Assembly: GCF_013385425.1 (NCBI RefSeq)
Contig: NZ_JACAQA010000003.1
Coordinates: 62,001 to 126,000 of the forward strand
Length of the DNA: 64,000 nt
From: Pseudomonas gingeri
GTDB lineage: Bacteria > Pseudomonadota > Gammaproteobacteria > Pseudomonadales > Pseudomonadaceae
Direction: 5' to 3'
Shown: positions 8,794-17,479 of the stretch, piece by piece
Layout: each line of letters begins with the position of its first letter
Position numbering within the stretch: the first letter of the stretch is position 1
Translations under genes and position numbers: made by a program
The notes under the pieces: generated by a model
The model's database searches: none
Told to the model about the DNA's origin: nothing
What the model saw: the letters and a program-made list of their open reading frames with translations, nothing else

Positions 8794-9287
8794 CGCCGTT
8801 CTCCGCTGTTGGCGCTGGGCACGGCACGCAGGGGCGGATGTTCCGCCAACTTCACCCGTGCGGCGGCCAGCCGGCTCATGACCGTTCCGATGGGCACTTC
8901 GAGGATCTGGGCCACTTCCTTGTAGGACAGACCTTCGACATAGGCGAGAAATACGGTTTCGCGCTGGGCGTCGGGCAGGGCGTCGACGCGCCGGATCACC
9001 TGGGAGGCCAGGACGTGGGTCTGCGCCACCTGTTCGCCGTCGAAGCTCAAGGCTTCGTCGGCATCCACCAGGCCCTGGCCGCGGCGAACCCGTTGGGAGC
9101 GCACTTCATTGAGCCAGATCGAATGCAGGATACTCAGCAGCCAGCGGTCCATACGCGTGCCCGAGACGAACTGATCGCCTCGCTCCAGGGCGCGGACGCA
9201 GGTGGCCTGCACCAGGTCTTCGGCGATATGGCGTTGCCGGGACAGCACCAGCGCGTAACGCCACAGGCGCGGCAGGTGCTGTCCCAT
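8790..9287 (-). CDS. ECF RNA polymerase sigma factor
   Basis: At least 165 residues of an ECF (group 4) sigma-70 factor. Region 2 is seen as AEDLVQATCVRALERGDQF and region 4 as EGLSYKEVAQILEVPIGTVM. Followed by its anti-sigma gene (4-bp overlap) and preceded by a secreted TPR gene ~55 bp upstream. The first in-frame ATG is used. However, a strong GGAGG sits further upstream, followed 5 nt later by an in-frame ATC that would add SDKEIRTE-type residues and restore a more typical N-terminus. The true start is therefore uncertain. Confidence 0.88.
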   Translation of the reverse strand: MGQHLPRLWRYALVLSRQRHIAEDLVQATCVRALERGDQFVSGTRMDRWLLSILHSIWLNEVRSQRVRRGQGLVDADEALSFDGEQVAQTHVLASQVIRRVDALPDAQRETVFLAYVEGLSYKEVAQILEVPIGTVMSRLAAARVKLAEHPPLRAVPSANSGERR

Positions 9288-9341
9288 CTCGGTGCGTATT
9301 TCCTTGTCGCTGGCGATGACAACCTCCGCCTTTAACGGTGA

Positions 9342-9881
9342 TCAGCTGGGAATCGGGTGCGCGATGGCGTCGGCCAGGTCTTCATATTCTTCGCAATCGG
9401 TGCCGCAGAGCGACTTGATGCTCTGCAACTGCACCTGGGCCAGGTCGAGGCGGCCCTTGATCACGTAGGCTTCACCGAGGTATTCGCGGACCTGGGCGTA
9501 GTTCGGGTCCAGCTCCAGGGCCTGCAGGTAGTAGCCGATGCCTTCGTCGGTACGGCCCAGTTTACGCGTGGCGTAACCGCGATAGTTCAGGGCCTTGGCG
9601 GTATTGGGCTGCTTGAGGGTGTCGAGCAGGTCCAGGGCGGCTTGATAGTCCCCGTTCTTGGCCAGGCGGTAGGCGTAGTCGGTGCGGTCTTCGTCGGGGG
9701 TCAGGCTGCTGACAAACGGCACGCAGGCCTTTTTGGCTTTGTTCCACACCTGCCCCTTGGGGCAGGTTGGCGGCATCGATTCCGGTTTTTCGCCCGAGGC
9801 GAATGCCGGCGTGCTCGACAGGGTCGCGGCCATGCAGCTGGCCATCAGGAAAGGAACCGCGAAGGTGGCTTTGATGCTCAT
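9342..9881 (-). CDS. Secreted tetratricopeptide-repeat protein
   Basis: A 179-residue protein with an N-terminal signal peptide ending near STPAFASG. A short Cys-bounded motif CPKGQVWNKAKKACV (about 39-53) follows, then at least three TPR-like helical repeats (DYAYRLAKNGDYQAALDLL, ALNYRGYATRKLGRTDEGIG, AQVREYLGEAYVIKGRLDLA). It is the first gene of a likely operon with the ECF sigma factor and anti-sigma factor. It may be either a sensor partner or the main target of the sigma factor; neither is shown by the sequence. Confidence 0.82.
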   Translation of the reverse strand: MSIKATFAVPFLMASCMAATLSSTPAFASGEKPESMPPTCPKGQVWNKAKKACVPFVSSLTPDEDRTDYAYRLAKNGDYQAALDLLDTLKQPNTAKALNYRGYATRKLGRTDEGIGYYLQALELDPNYAQVREYLGEAYVIKGRLDLAQVQLQSIKSLCGTDCEEYEDLADAIAHPIPS

Positions 9882-10030
9882 CGGTAATGCTCCGGTATCT
9901 GTTGGCTAGTAAACACTGATGCGTCGGGTTTTATTCGTGGCCACTGAAATTTATTTGCAACGCCTGTCGCCAGTCGATTGCGATACTTGCCATGGATTGA
10001 ACACCTGATGTTGGGCATTTATTCAAGGCT

Positions 10031-10064
10031 GCAGAAAAAAATCGCCCATCAGGCGATTTTTTGC
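10031..10064. terminator. Bidirectional intrinsic terminator
   Basis: AAAAAAATCGCC (left arm) and GGCGATTTTTT (right arm) around a CATCA-type loop. Both strands give a GC stem with a U-run. It serves the NTF2-like gene on the - strand. A second dyad (GATCATTCCC 10071-10080 / GGGAATGATC 10090-10099) lies between it and the gene. Confidence 0.75.
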
Positions 10065-10109
10065 AAAGGCGATCATTCCCACCCGGGGCGGGAATGATCG
10101 AGGGAGGGG

Positions 10110-10589
10110 TTACAGCCCCAGGTCGGAGAGGCTTGGATGATCGTCCGGGCGGCGCCCCAACGGCCAGTGGAACTTGCGCTCCTCGGCCTTGATCGGCATG
10201 TCGTTGATGCAGGCATGCCGGTTGGACATCAGGCCGTTCTGGTCGAATTCCCAGTTTTCGTTGCCGTAGGAACGGAACCAGTTGCCCGAGTCGTCATGCC
10301 ACTCATAGGCATAACGTACAGCGATGCGGTTGTCGGTAAAGGCCCAGAGTTCCTTGATCAGGCGGTAATCCAGTTCCTTGGCCCATTTGCGGGTCAGGAA
10401 CGCCTTGGCTTCCTCACGGTTGTGGGCGAACTCGGCACGGTTACGCCATTGGGTGTCCAGGGTGTAGGCCAGGGACACGCGCTGCGGGTCACGGGAGTTC
10501 CAGCCGTCTTCGGCGAGGCGGATCTTCTGGATCGCCGATTCACGGGTGAAGGGGGGAAGCGGCGGGCGAACGTCAGCGTCAGATGACAT
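10110..10589 (-). CDS. DUF1348 NTF2/SnoaL-like protein
   Basis: A 159-residue protein of the DUF1348 family, an NTF2-like alpha+beta barrel (cone fold). The segments [20 protein letters not shown] and [19 protein letters not shown] are typical. The start [14 protein letters not shown] is preferred because GGAG lies 7 nt upstream; an ATG 11 codons earlier lacks that. It lies downstream of a TetR regulator on the same strand, which probably controls it. The family has no assigned reaction; binding or isomerising a small molecule is a guess. Confidence 0.82.
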   Translation of the reverse strand: MSSDADVRPPLPPFTRESAIQKIRLAEDGWNSRDPQRVSLAYTLDTQWRNRAEFAHNREEAKAFLTRKWAKELDYRLIKELWAFTDNRIAVRYAYEWHDDSGNWFRSYGNENWEFDQNGLMSNRHACINDMPIKAEERKFHWPLGRRPDDHPSLSDLGL

Positions 10590-10702
10590 GGCAATGTCTC
10601 CAATTGAGTAGGGTTCAGACAAGTTGTCGCGCTTGGGTCAAGCGGTCGGTGGCCCGCCCGCCACTCGCTCATCCGGAGCGTAATGGCGGTTCGGGGCACG
10701 AC

Positions 10703-11266
10703 TCAGAGCGCCAATAACGTTCGCGCCATGCATTGCGCATTATCGGCTGCACCGGGGTCGCCCATGACAAGTGCAACGGTAATGGCGCCGTCGATCAGGA
10801 TCAGCAACTGTTTGCCAGTGGCCAGGGGATCGGCGATGCCATGTGCTTCACAGAGCTCGACCACATAGTCGAGCAACTTCTGTTTATGTTCCCGGGCCAA
10901 TTGCCGCACCGGGTCCTGGGGGTCGCCGGTTTCGCCGGCGGTGTTGATAAAGGCGCAGCCGCGAAAGCCTTCGCTGGCGAACCAGCCGCCGAGCACGCTG
11001 AACAGGGCCAGCAGGCGGGCACCGGAGCTTTCGGCCTGGTCGACTTCGCCGCGGTACCACTGCATCCAGCGGATATCCCGGCGGCGCAAGGCTTCCAGGG
11101 TCAGATCGTCCTTGGTGCCGAAGTACTTGTAGAGGCTTTTACGTGCCACCCCGGAAGTGCGCACCAGAAGATCGATGCCAGTGGCATGGATGCCACCTTG
11201 ATAGATCAACTGCTCGGCGGTATCCAGCAGGTTTTCGCGGGTCTGGTTCGGAGTGATTTCGTTCAT
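10703..11266 (-). CDS. TetR-family transcriptional repressor
   Basis: About 187 residues starting MNEITPNQTRENLLDTAEQL. The N-terminal helix-turn-helix is clear (GIDLLVRTSGVARKSLYKYF, about 30-50); the C-terminal ligand domain is of the TetR_C/YcdC kind. A perfect 14-bp palindrome lies 13 bp upstream of the start, so autorepression is likely. The DUF1348 gene follows in the same direction and is the most likely target. An in-frame ATG 12 codons upstream (11302) lies beyond the palindrome and is less likely. Confidence 0.85.
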   Translation of the reverse strand: MNEITPNQTRENLLDTAEQLIYQGGIHATGIDLLVRTSGVARKSLYKYFGTKDDLTLEALRRRDIRWMQWYRGEVDQAESSGARLLALFSVLGGWFASEGFRGCAFINTAGETGDPQDPVRQLAREHKQKLLDYVVELCEAHGIADPLATGKQLLILIDGAITVALVMGDPGAADNAQCMARTLLAL

Positions 11267-11278
11267 GGGAAAGAGAGT

Positions 11279-11292
11279 AGAACGATCGTTCT
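11279..11292. promoter_or_regulatory. Palindromic TetR-type operator
   Basis: AGAACGATCGTTCT is a perfect 14-bp palindrome immediately upstream of the TetR start, a common shape for TetR-family sites. Probably the autoregulatory operator. Confidence 0.65.
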
Positions 11293-11464
11293 CCATGGTC
11301 AATCGTCTTTTTCAAATAAATCCATGGCGGGTGACAGGAGGACGGGCAGGGGGCGCATCGGGGAACGACTCCAGGTTGGCAGCAAAGCCCTCTTCGAAGG
11401 CGCGTCCGAGAGCGGCGCATGGTGTAGACTCAGCGATCCTTCGCATTCGACCCTAGCGAGCCCT

Positions 11465-12808
11465 ATGCCGTCGCTCTTCAAACGCTCCCTGTTGCCCAAA
11501 CTGCGCAGCTTCCCGCTGGCTGCCGAGGCCTTGACCATCCTGCCTTCGGCCGCCGAGTTCCGGCGTTGCCTGCTGGAGAAGATCGCCGGTGCCCGGCAGC
11601 GCATCACGCTGGTGGCGTTGTACCTGCAGGAAGACGAAGCCGGCCAGGAAATCCTCGATGCCCTGCATGCGGCCAAGTCGGCCCATCCGCAGCTGGAGAT
11701 TGTCGTCGTGGTCGACTGGCTACGGGCCCAGCGCGGTTTGATCGGTGCCGGCAAGCAGCCGGGCAACAGCGCCTGGTACCAGGCGCAAACCCGCGACCAC
11801 ACCACTGAAGTGCCGATCTACGGGGTGCCGGTGCAGACCCGCGAACTGTTCGGCGTGCTCCACCTCAAGGGTTTCGTGATCGACGACTGCGTGATCTACA
11901 GCGGCGCCAGCCTGAACAACGTCTATCTGCACAAGTTCGACAAATACCGCTTCGACCGTTACCACGTGCTGCAAAACGCCGCTCTGGCCGACTCGATGCA
12001 GGGGCTGATACGCAACGAGCTGCTGGCCTCCCGGGCGGTGCGCCGTCTCGATGTGCCGGAACTGCCGACGACCCGCAGCCTGCGCGGCGACATCGGCGAT
12101 TTGCGCAGCCGCTTGAAGAAAGCCGGCTACGACACCACGGCCGGCAGTGAGCCGACCTTCGGCCTGTCGGTCAGCCCGGTGATGGGCCTGGGCAAGAACA
12201 ATACGCTGAACCGCCTGGTCTGCGAACTGATCGCCTCCAGCCAGCAGCAACTGACTATCTGCACGCCCTATTTCAACATGCCGCTGGCGGTGACCCGGGA
12301 AATCAACCGGGCCCTGGAGCGTGGGGTGAAGATCGATATCATCGTCGGCGACAAGACCGCCAACGACTTCTATATCCCGCCGAGCCAGCCGTTCAAGGTG
12401 ATCGCCGCCTTGCCCTATCTCTACGAGATCAGCCTGCGGCGTTTCGCCAAGCGTCACCAGCCGGTGATCGACAGCGGGCAGTTGAACCTGCACCTGTGGC
12501 GTGACGGTGACAACACCTATCACCTCAAAGGCATGTGGGTCGACGAGCGTTATACCTTGCTGACAGGGAACAACCTCAATCCACGGGCGTTCCGGCTGGA
12601 TCTGGAGAATGCCTTGCTGATCGACGATCCACGTCGCGAGTTGTGCGAGGTGCGGGCCAAGGAGTTGGCGCTGATCATGGAAAACACCCAGCGGATCGAC
12701 AGCTTCAAGAGCCTGGAAACCCTGGTGGACTATCCGGAAGCGGTGGGCAAGTTCCTGCGGCGGGTCAGTCGGGTGCGGATCGAGCGGTTGTTGTATCGGA
12801 TGTTGTAA
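11465..12808 (+). CDS. pssA: CDP-diacylglycerol-serine O-phosphatidyltransferase (PLD type)
   Basis: A 447-residue peripheral membrane enzyme of the phospholipase-D superfamily that makes phosphatidylserine from CDP-diacylglycerol and serine, the precursor of phosphatidylethanolamine. Two HKD-type motifs are visible, HLKGFVIDD (about 136) and HLKGMWVDE (about 353), as in E. coli PssA, and the length is close to E. coli PssA. The start MPSLFKRSLLPKLRSFPL was chosen over far-upstream in-frame starts that would run through the TetR region. Convergent with the efe operon. Confidence 0.9.
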   Translation: MPSLFKRSLLPKLRSFPLAAEALTILPSAAEFRRCLLEKIAGARQRITLVALYLQEDEAGQEILDALHAAKSAHPQLEIVVVVDWLRAQRGLIGAGKQPGNSAWYQAQTRDHTTEVPIYGVPVQTRELFGVLHLKGFVIDDCVIYSGASLNNVYLHKFDKYRFDRYHVLQNAALADSMQGLIRNELLASRAVRRLDVPELPTTRSLRGDIGDLRSRLKKAGYDTTAGSEPTFGLSVSPVMGLGKNNTLNRLVCELIASSQQQLTICTPYFNMPLAVTREINRALERGVKIDIIVGDKTANDFYIPPSQPFKVIAALPYLYEISLRRFAKRHQPVIDSGQLNLHLWRDGDNTYHLKGMWVDERYTLLTGNNLNPRAFRLDLENALLIDDPRRELCEVRAKELALIMENTQRIDSFKSLETLVDYPEAVGKFLRRVSRVRIERLLYRML

Positions 12809-12823
12809 AGCGCGGATGAGGTC

Positions 12824-12851
12824 ATCCCGGGCGATCGCAATCCCCCGGGAT
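12824..12851. terminator. Weak hairpin between pssA and efeM
   Basis: ATCCCGGG (12824-12831) pairs with CCCGGGAT (12844-12851). It lies between the convergent genes but has no U-run. Confidence 0.35.
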
Positions 12852-12862
12852 AACCACCGGCC

Positions 12863-13687
12863 TCAGTTCAGGCCCAGCTTGCCACGCAGGGTGGACAGGT
12901 CTTCAGCCAGGGTCGTGACCGGACCCACCAGGGCCTTGCGGTCGGCATCCTTGACCTTGTCATAGGTTTCGAAACCGCCATCCTTGGTCTTGTACTTGGC
13001 CAGGATCTTGTCCACGGCGGCGAAGTTCTTGTCCACCTTGGCGGCGAAAGCCTTGTCCTGCTTCTCGATCTGCGGCCGGAACAGGTCGACGATTTTCTTC
13101 GCGCCGTCGATGTTGCCCTGGAAGTCATACAGGTCGGTGTGGCTGTAACGGTCTTCTTCACCGGAGATCTTGGTCGCGGCGACTTCTTCCAGCAGCGCGG
13201 CGGCACCGCCGACGACTTTCTCAGGAGGGAAGGTCAGGCCGGCAACGCGGGTCTGCAGGTCCTTGACGTCCTTGTTCAGGCCGTCGGCCAGGGCGCCCAG
13301 GCCGTCGGTGGTGTTTTCCGAGAACAGGCTGTATTCGATGCGGTGGAAGCCGGTGAAGTCTTCAGCCTTCACGCCTTTTTCATGGTCGTTGACGCGGGAG
13401 TCGATGGCGCCGTCCAGGTCATTGAACAGCTCGGCGATCGGCTCGATCTTCTCGTAGTGCACGCGAGTCGGTGCGTAGAGCTTCTTGGCGGTGGCCAGGT
13501 CGCCTTTTTTCACCGCGTCGGTGAACTGCTGGGTCTTGCTGACCAGATCATCGATCTCCGCGGTCACATAGATCTTGTAGTCGGACACCGGGCCCACCAG
13601 ATCCAGCGGCGCGGTGGCCGCGAAAGCCGAAAGCGGCGTGTGGAGCAAGCCAAGGGCCAACAACAAAGCAAGAGGCGACTTCTTCAT
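12863..13687 (-). CDS. efeM: EfeM/EfeO-type imelysin-like iron protein
   Basis: A 274-residue periplasmic protein: signal peptide ([23 protein letters not shown]) then one M75/imelysin-like domain with the metal-binding FHRIEYSLF motif (HxxE, about residue 114). It lacks the cupredoxin domain of classical EfeO, which places it in the EfeM group. It is the last gene of the efeU-efeO-efeB-efeM operon. The expected role is binding ferrous or ferric iron in the periplasm for delivery to EfeU. The neighbouring EfeO has a homologous domain, so the operon carries two M75 proteins. Confidence 0.86.
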   Translation of the reverse strand: MKKSPLALLLALGLLHTPLSAFAATAPLDLVGPVSDYKIYVTAEIDDLVSKTQQFTDAVKKGDLATAKKLYAPTRVHYEKIEPIAELFNDLDGAIDSRVNDHEKGVKAEDFTGFHRIEYSLFSENTTDGLGALADGLNKDVKDLQTRVAGLTFPPEKVVGGAAALLEEVAATKISGEEDRYSHTDLYDFQGNIDGAKKIVDLFRPQIEKQDKAFAAKVDKNFAAVDKILAKYKTKDGGFETYDKVKDADRKALVGPVTTLAEDLSTLRGKLGLN

Positions 13688-13712
13688 GGGGCGTTTCCTG
13701 GTGAGTTAAGGA

Positions 13713-15029
13713 TTAAGCGGTGGTTTTTTGTTTTGCAGCTGAAAGCAGTGAGCGACCGATAAAGTCCTGATCGCCCGTGACCCCCGGCAAGGTGAAGAAA
13801 TAACCGCCGCCGATAGGCTTGAGGTATTCCTCCAGGGGCTCGCCGTTGAGCCGGGTTTGTACGGCGATAAAGCCTTGCGCCAGGTCCGCCTGGTAGCAGA
13901 TGAACAGCAGGCCCATTTCCAGCTGGCCGTTCTTGCTCACGCCATTGGAGTAGTTGAATGGGCGACGCAGGATCAGGTTGCGTTGGGTTTCGGTGGTGCG
14001 CGGGTTGGCCAGGCGGATATGCGCATCGAGCTTGGTCAGCTTGCCTTCCGGGTCCTTGCTGTAGTCGGGGATATCGCTTTCCTTCTGGCCGCCCATGGGC
14101 GCGCCTGTCGCCTTGACCCGGCCGATGATGCTTTGCTGTTCCTGCAACGGCGTGCGGTCCCAGCGCTCCACCAGGTTGCGGATGATCCGCACCGCCTGGT
14201 AGCTGCCGGCCACGGCCCAGGCCGGTTCATTGGCCCCGGGCTGGACCCAGACGATACGGTCCATGGCGCTGCCATCGTTGGAGTCCGGGTTGGCCGAACC
14301 GTCACGGAAGCCGAGGAAGTTGCGTGCGCTCTGGGCCGGTTCGCCGGCTTTGAGCGGCGCCTGGGCCGGTACCGTGCCTTCCTGTTTCCAGCGCACCAGC
14401 AGCAGGTCCGGGGTGTTCTTGACGATATCGCGCAGGGCGTGAATGTTGGTGTCCGGGGTGTTCGAGCAGAACTGGATACTCAGGTCGCCGTGGCACAGTT
14501 CCGCTTGCAGCGCGTCGTTGGGGAAGCCGACCATGCGGATCAGGTGCTTGGGCTTGACGCCGGCCAGGCCGTAACGCTCGTCGAACAGCGACTCGCCCAC
14601 CGCGACGGTGATGGTCAGGTTGTCCGGGGTGACCACCGGGCCGAGAATCCCGGAATCCAGGGGCGGCAGTTTTTCATCGACCTGTTTCACCGGGCCGCCG
14701 CTCATGAGGAACGCGATGCGCTTGTTCAGGGTGCGGAACAGGCGTTCGAGTTCCTCGCTGTCGCTGGCCAGGACGTCGAAGGAGACGATCATGCCGGCGG
14801 CCGGACGCGGGGTGACGATCCCGGTCTGGTGCTTGCCGTGGAAGTCGTGGCGGTCCTCGGTCTTGTCGCTGCTCGGGGCTTCGGTGACCTGGGCCTGTGC
14901 CTGGCTGGCGGCCATGGCCGGGCAGCTCAGGGCGCTGCCGGCGAGGGCGGCGCCGGCCACCCCCATGCCCAGCAGGACGCGACGGCGCTGGGCGGAGAAT
15001 TCGGCGTTGTTGTGTTCTGAATCGCTCAT
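13713..15029 (-). CDS. efeB: Deferrochelatase/DyP-type peroxidase
   Basis: A 438-residue haem enzyme of the DyP family, exported folded by Tat: the N-terminus has RRRVLLGMGVAGAALAG. Family motifs FLGFRDGSANP (GxxDG) and DAHIRLANPR are present. In the Efe system EfeB oxidises ferrous iron or takes iron from haem in the periplasm. The start MSDSEHNNAEFS was chosen because the Tat motif then sits at the usual distance; the longer in-frame extension overlaps efeO. Second-last gene of the operon. Confidence 0.92.
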   Translation of the reverse strand: MSDSEHNNAEFSAQRRRVLLGMGVAGAALAGSALSCPAMAASQAQAQVTEAPSSDKTEDRHDFHGKHQTGIVTPRPAAGMIVSFDVLASDSEELERLFRTLNKRIAFLMSGGPVKQVDEKLPPLDSGILGPVVTPDNLTITVAVGESLFDERYGLAGVKPKHLIRMVGFPNDALQAELCHGDLSIQFCSNTPDTNIHALRDIVKNTPDLLLVRWKQEGTVPAQAPLKAGEPAQSARNFLGFRDGSANPDSNDGSAMDRIVWVQPGANEPAWAVAGSYQAVRIIRNLVERWDRTPLQEQQSIIGRVKATGAPMGGQKESDIPDYSKDPEGKLTKLDAHIRLANPRTTETQRNLILRRPFNYSNGVSKNGQLEMGLLFICYQADLAQGFIAVQTRLNGEPLEEYLKPIGGGYFFTLPGVTGDQDFIGRSLLSAAKQKTTA

Positions 15030-15048
15030 GTTCGTATCGTCTGCTTGG

Positions 15049-16242
15049 TTACAGGCCGGAAAGGCCGAGGGCGGGATCGATTCCATCGAGTGCATCGGCC
15101 AGGTCCTTGGCCTTGTTGCTGATCTGCTGGCGTTGCACGGCACTTACGGTGTCGTAGGTGACATAGCCGTCGGCGTTGCGCAGGCCGTTGAATTCGGCGT
15201 CGAGGGCCGTGGCGGCGCTGTCGATCTTCACCAATAGCTCGCCGGACGACTTGAGCAGCAGCGGTCGCATCAGGTCGATGACCTTTTGTGCGGCTTGCAG
15301 GTTGGCGGCGAAGCCGTCCAGGTCGACGTGGCTGTAGCGCTCTTCTTCGCCGCCGCTGGCGCGGGTATCGGCCATGCTGCGCAGGCTGCGCACGACGATG
15401 CTGACCAGTTGTTCCGGCGGCAGCGATTGGGCCAGCAGTTGCTGCTTGAGGTTGGCGACATCGGCTTGCAGGTGCTGGGCGACCGGCACCAGGCCGTCGA
15501 CGCTGCGTTGCTGGAACAGGCCGTACTCGATGCGGTGGAAGCCGCCGAAGCCGGGGTCCTGTTCGCGTTTTTCGTAATAGTCGGCGCGGGCATTGATCGC
15601 GTTATCCAGTTCGGCGAGCCGCTGGGCGGCCGGGGCCAGGCGCTGATAGGCGGCACGGGCCGGGGCATAGAGCACCTGGGCCTGGGTCAGGTCACCGGCG
15701 GCAATCGCCTGTTCCAGTGCATCGACGGCCTTGATCAGTGCGTTGCCCTGGCTGCTCAGGTAGACGCGGAACTCCGACAACGGCCCGATAAAGGCGGTCA
15801 TTGACGGACGCGCCTTGGCCGCGGCCTCGGAAGCCGCCGTAGGCGTGACGTGCAGGGTGCCGCGCGGATTGCTCAGCAGGCCGCAGGTAATGGCGTAGTC
15901 GCCGGGTTGCAGGTTGGCATTGATCACCTGGCTCAGGCCCGGGGCGATGTTCTCGCGCTCCTCGAGCACCAGTACGCCGTCGAGGATCTCCCACTCGACC
16001 GCGCGTTGCGAACTGTTGAGGATGCGGAAGCTGTTCTGCCCGGCCGGCACGCTCAGGGCATTTGGCTCGCAGCCGTGGGCCTGGATGGTCACGGTGATTT
16101 CGTTGTGATGGGCCTGGCGTTTGCTCGCGGCCAGTTGCGAGGCGTAATAGAACAGTCCACCGGCCGCGATCATCACGATCACCGAGCCGGCTACCGCCCA
16201 GCGCAGGGCCTGGGGCGGTTTGCCAGTTGCAGGGTTGGACAT
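15049..16242 (-). CDS. efeO: EfeO iron uptake protein (cupredoxin + M75)
   Basis: A 397-residue periplasmic or membrane-anchored protein. The hydrophobic segment at residues 14-36 (AVAGSVIVMIAAGGLFYYA) is a signal/anchor. A cupredoxin-like domain follows (about 45-135, VTIQAHGCEPNALSVPAG), then an imelysin/M75 domain with GFHRIEYGLF (HxxE). It probably binds and oxidises or relays iron to EfeU. The start MSNPATGKPPQALRW lies 8 bp after the efeU stop, consistent with tight operon structure. Confidence 0.91.
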   Translation of the reverse strand: MSNPATGKPPQALRWAVAGSVIVMIAAGGLFYYASQLAASKRQAHHNEITVTIQAHGCEPNALSVPAGQNSFRILNSSQRAVEWEILDGVLVLEERENIAPGLSQVINANLQPGDYAITCGLLSNPRGTLHVTPTAASEAAAKARPSMTAFIGPLSEFRVYLSSQGNALIKAVDALEQAIAAGDLTQAQVLYAPARAAYQRLAPAAQRLAELDNAINARADYYEKREQDPGFGGFHRIEYGLFQQRSVDGLVPVAQHLQADVANLKQQLLAQSLPPEQLVSIVVRSLRSMADTRASGGEEERYSHVDLDGFAANLQAAQKVIDLMRPLLLKSSGELLVKIDSAATALDAEFNGLRNADGYVTYDTVSAVQRQQISNKAKDLADALDGIDPALGLSGL

Positions 16243-16250
16243 GGGTAACC

Positions 16251-17093
16251 TTACTGGTTGGGAACGGAAGAAGTGTGCTTGGGGGCCGGTGCCGCGCTCG
16301 GCAGGAAGAACAGCACCAGGGTGAACGCCAGGTACAGCAGGTAGGCGCCGAGGACGCTGAACGTCGGCGCATCCTGGTAACCGAACATGCCGGCCAGGAC
16401 CGAGCCCGCCGGGCCGTCCATCGGCAGCGTGGCGCTGATATCGAAGACCACGGTTTGCAGGTGGTTCCACAGGCCGGCTTCATGCAGGGCCTGGACCGAA
16501 TTGGCGAGGATGCCGGCGGCGACCACCAGGATGAACAGGCCGGTCCAGCGGAAGAACAGACCCAGGTTCAGGCGCATGCTGCCGCTGTAGATGGCGAAAC
16601 CGATGAAAATCGCCAGGATCAGGCCGAGCAGGGCGCCGATGGGCGCGCCCGGACCGTCACTCTGCTGGAACACCGCCAGCAGGAAGAACACGGTTTCCAG
16701 GCCTTCGCGGGCCACGGCGAAAAACACCATGGCAATCAGCGCCCAGACCTGATGTTTGGAACCGGCGAGTGCCTGGTCGAGGGATTCGTGCAGCGCGTGC
16801 TTGATGGAGCGGGCGACCTTGCGCATCCAGAACACCATCGAACTGAGGATGCCGACGGCGACCAGCCCGACCAGGCCTTCGAAGAGTTCCTGCTGTTTCT
16901 GCGGGAACTCGGCACTGACCAGCTCCAGGCCACCACCGACCAGCAGGGCAAGGGCGGCGGCGAGAAACACGCCGATCCACACCGCCGGCATCCACTGACC
17001 CCGGCCGGTCTGCTTGAGGTAACTGGCGATAATGCCAACGATAAGCGCGGCTTCAATGCCTTCGCGCAGCATGATCAGGAAGGGAACCAGCAT
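16251..17093 (-). CDS. efeU: EfeU/FTR1-family iron permease
   Basis: A 280-residue inner-membrane permease with about seven helices. Both REGxE iron-channel motifs are intact: MLREGIEAALIVG near the N-terminus and VAREGLETVFF near residue 133. First gene of efeU-efeO-efeB-efeM. The start MLVPFLIMLREG is chosen over an in-frame ATG five codons upstream, since it places REGIE in the first helix. A Fur-box-like sequence lies about 40 bp upstream. Confidence 0.93.
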   Translation of the reverse strand: MLVPFLIMLREGIEAALIVGIIASYLKQTGRGQWMPAVWIGVFLAAALALLVGGGLELVSAEFPQKQQELFEGLVGLVAVGILSSMVFWMRKVARSIKHALHESLDQALAGSKHQVWALIAMVFFAVAREGLETVFFLLAVFQQSDGPGAPIGALLGLILAIFIGFAIYSGSMRLNLGLFFRWTGLFILVVAAGILANSVQALHEAGLWNHLQTVVFDISATLPMDGPAGSVLAGMFGYQDAPTFSVLGAYLLYLAFTLVLFFLPSAAPAPKHTSSVPNQ

Positions 17094-17133
17094 TCGGCAA
17101 CGCACCACTGTTAGAGAAGATGGTAATTTGTAA

Positions 17134-17152
17134 CATAATGATACTCATTACT
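17134..17152 (-). promoter_or_regulatory. Candidate Fur box upstream of efeU
   Basis: CATAATGATACTCATTACT matches the 19-bp Fur consensus at about 15 of 19 positions, including both ATAATGATA and TCATTA blocks. It is placed to repress the efe operon when iron is plentiful. Confidence 0.75.
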
Positions 17153-17353
17153 AAACAGTTTTGATTACCAATTGCTGAATGGTGTCTGAACGAGAGGGGT
17201 AGAAGAGGGAATGCCGTGTATGCAGCAAGTGATTGCTGTCCAGCGGTCGTGCCCTATGTCAGAGCAGGAGTTGACGCGACTCCGTGGGCCGGGCATGTCT
17301 GCGGAAGCGATTGCCTGGCGCCGCAGTCTATGGTGAATGGCCGTTTGCAGCGG

Positions 17354-17442
17354 TTCGCGGGCAAGCCCTGCTCCTACAGGCCTATGTCGGACACAAGCTT
17401 TGTATTCGACGTCGCACTGTAGGAGCAGGGCTTGCCCGCGAA
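17354..17442. repeat. REPIN, type A
   Basis: Inverted REP copies 17354-17379 and 17417-17442, perfect 26-bp arms with a 37-bp loop, located between the efe promoter region and the DUF2790 gene end. Confidence 0.88.
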
Positions 17443-17479
17443 GCTTGTGGCGTCTTCAAGGCCACCTTTGCAGGCGGAA

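Noticed and set aside
13857..15020. Long + strand open frame opposite efeB
   Set aside because: Shadow of the well-supported efeB gene; no family motif.
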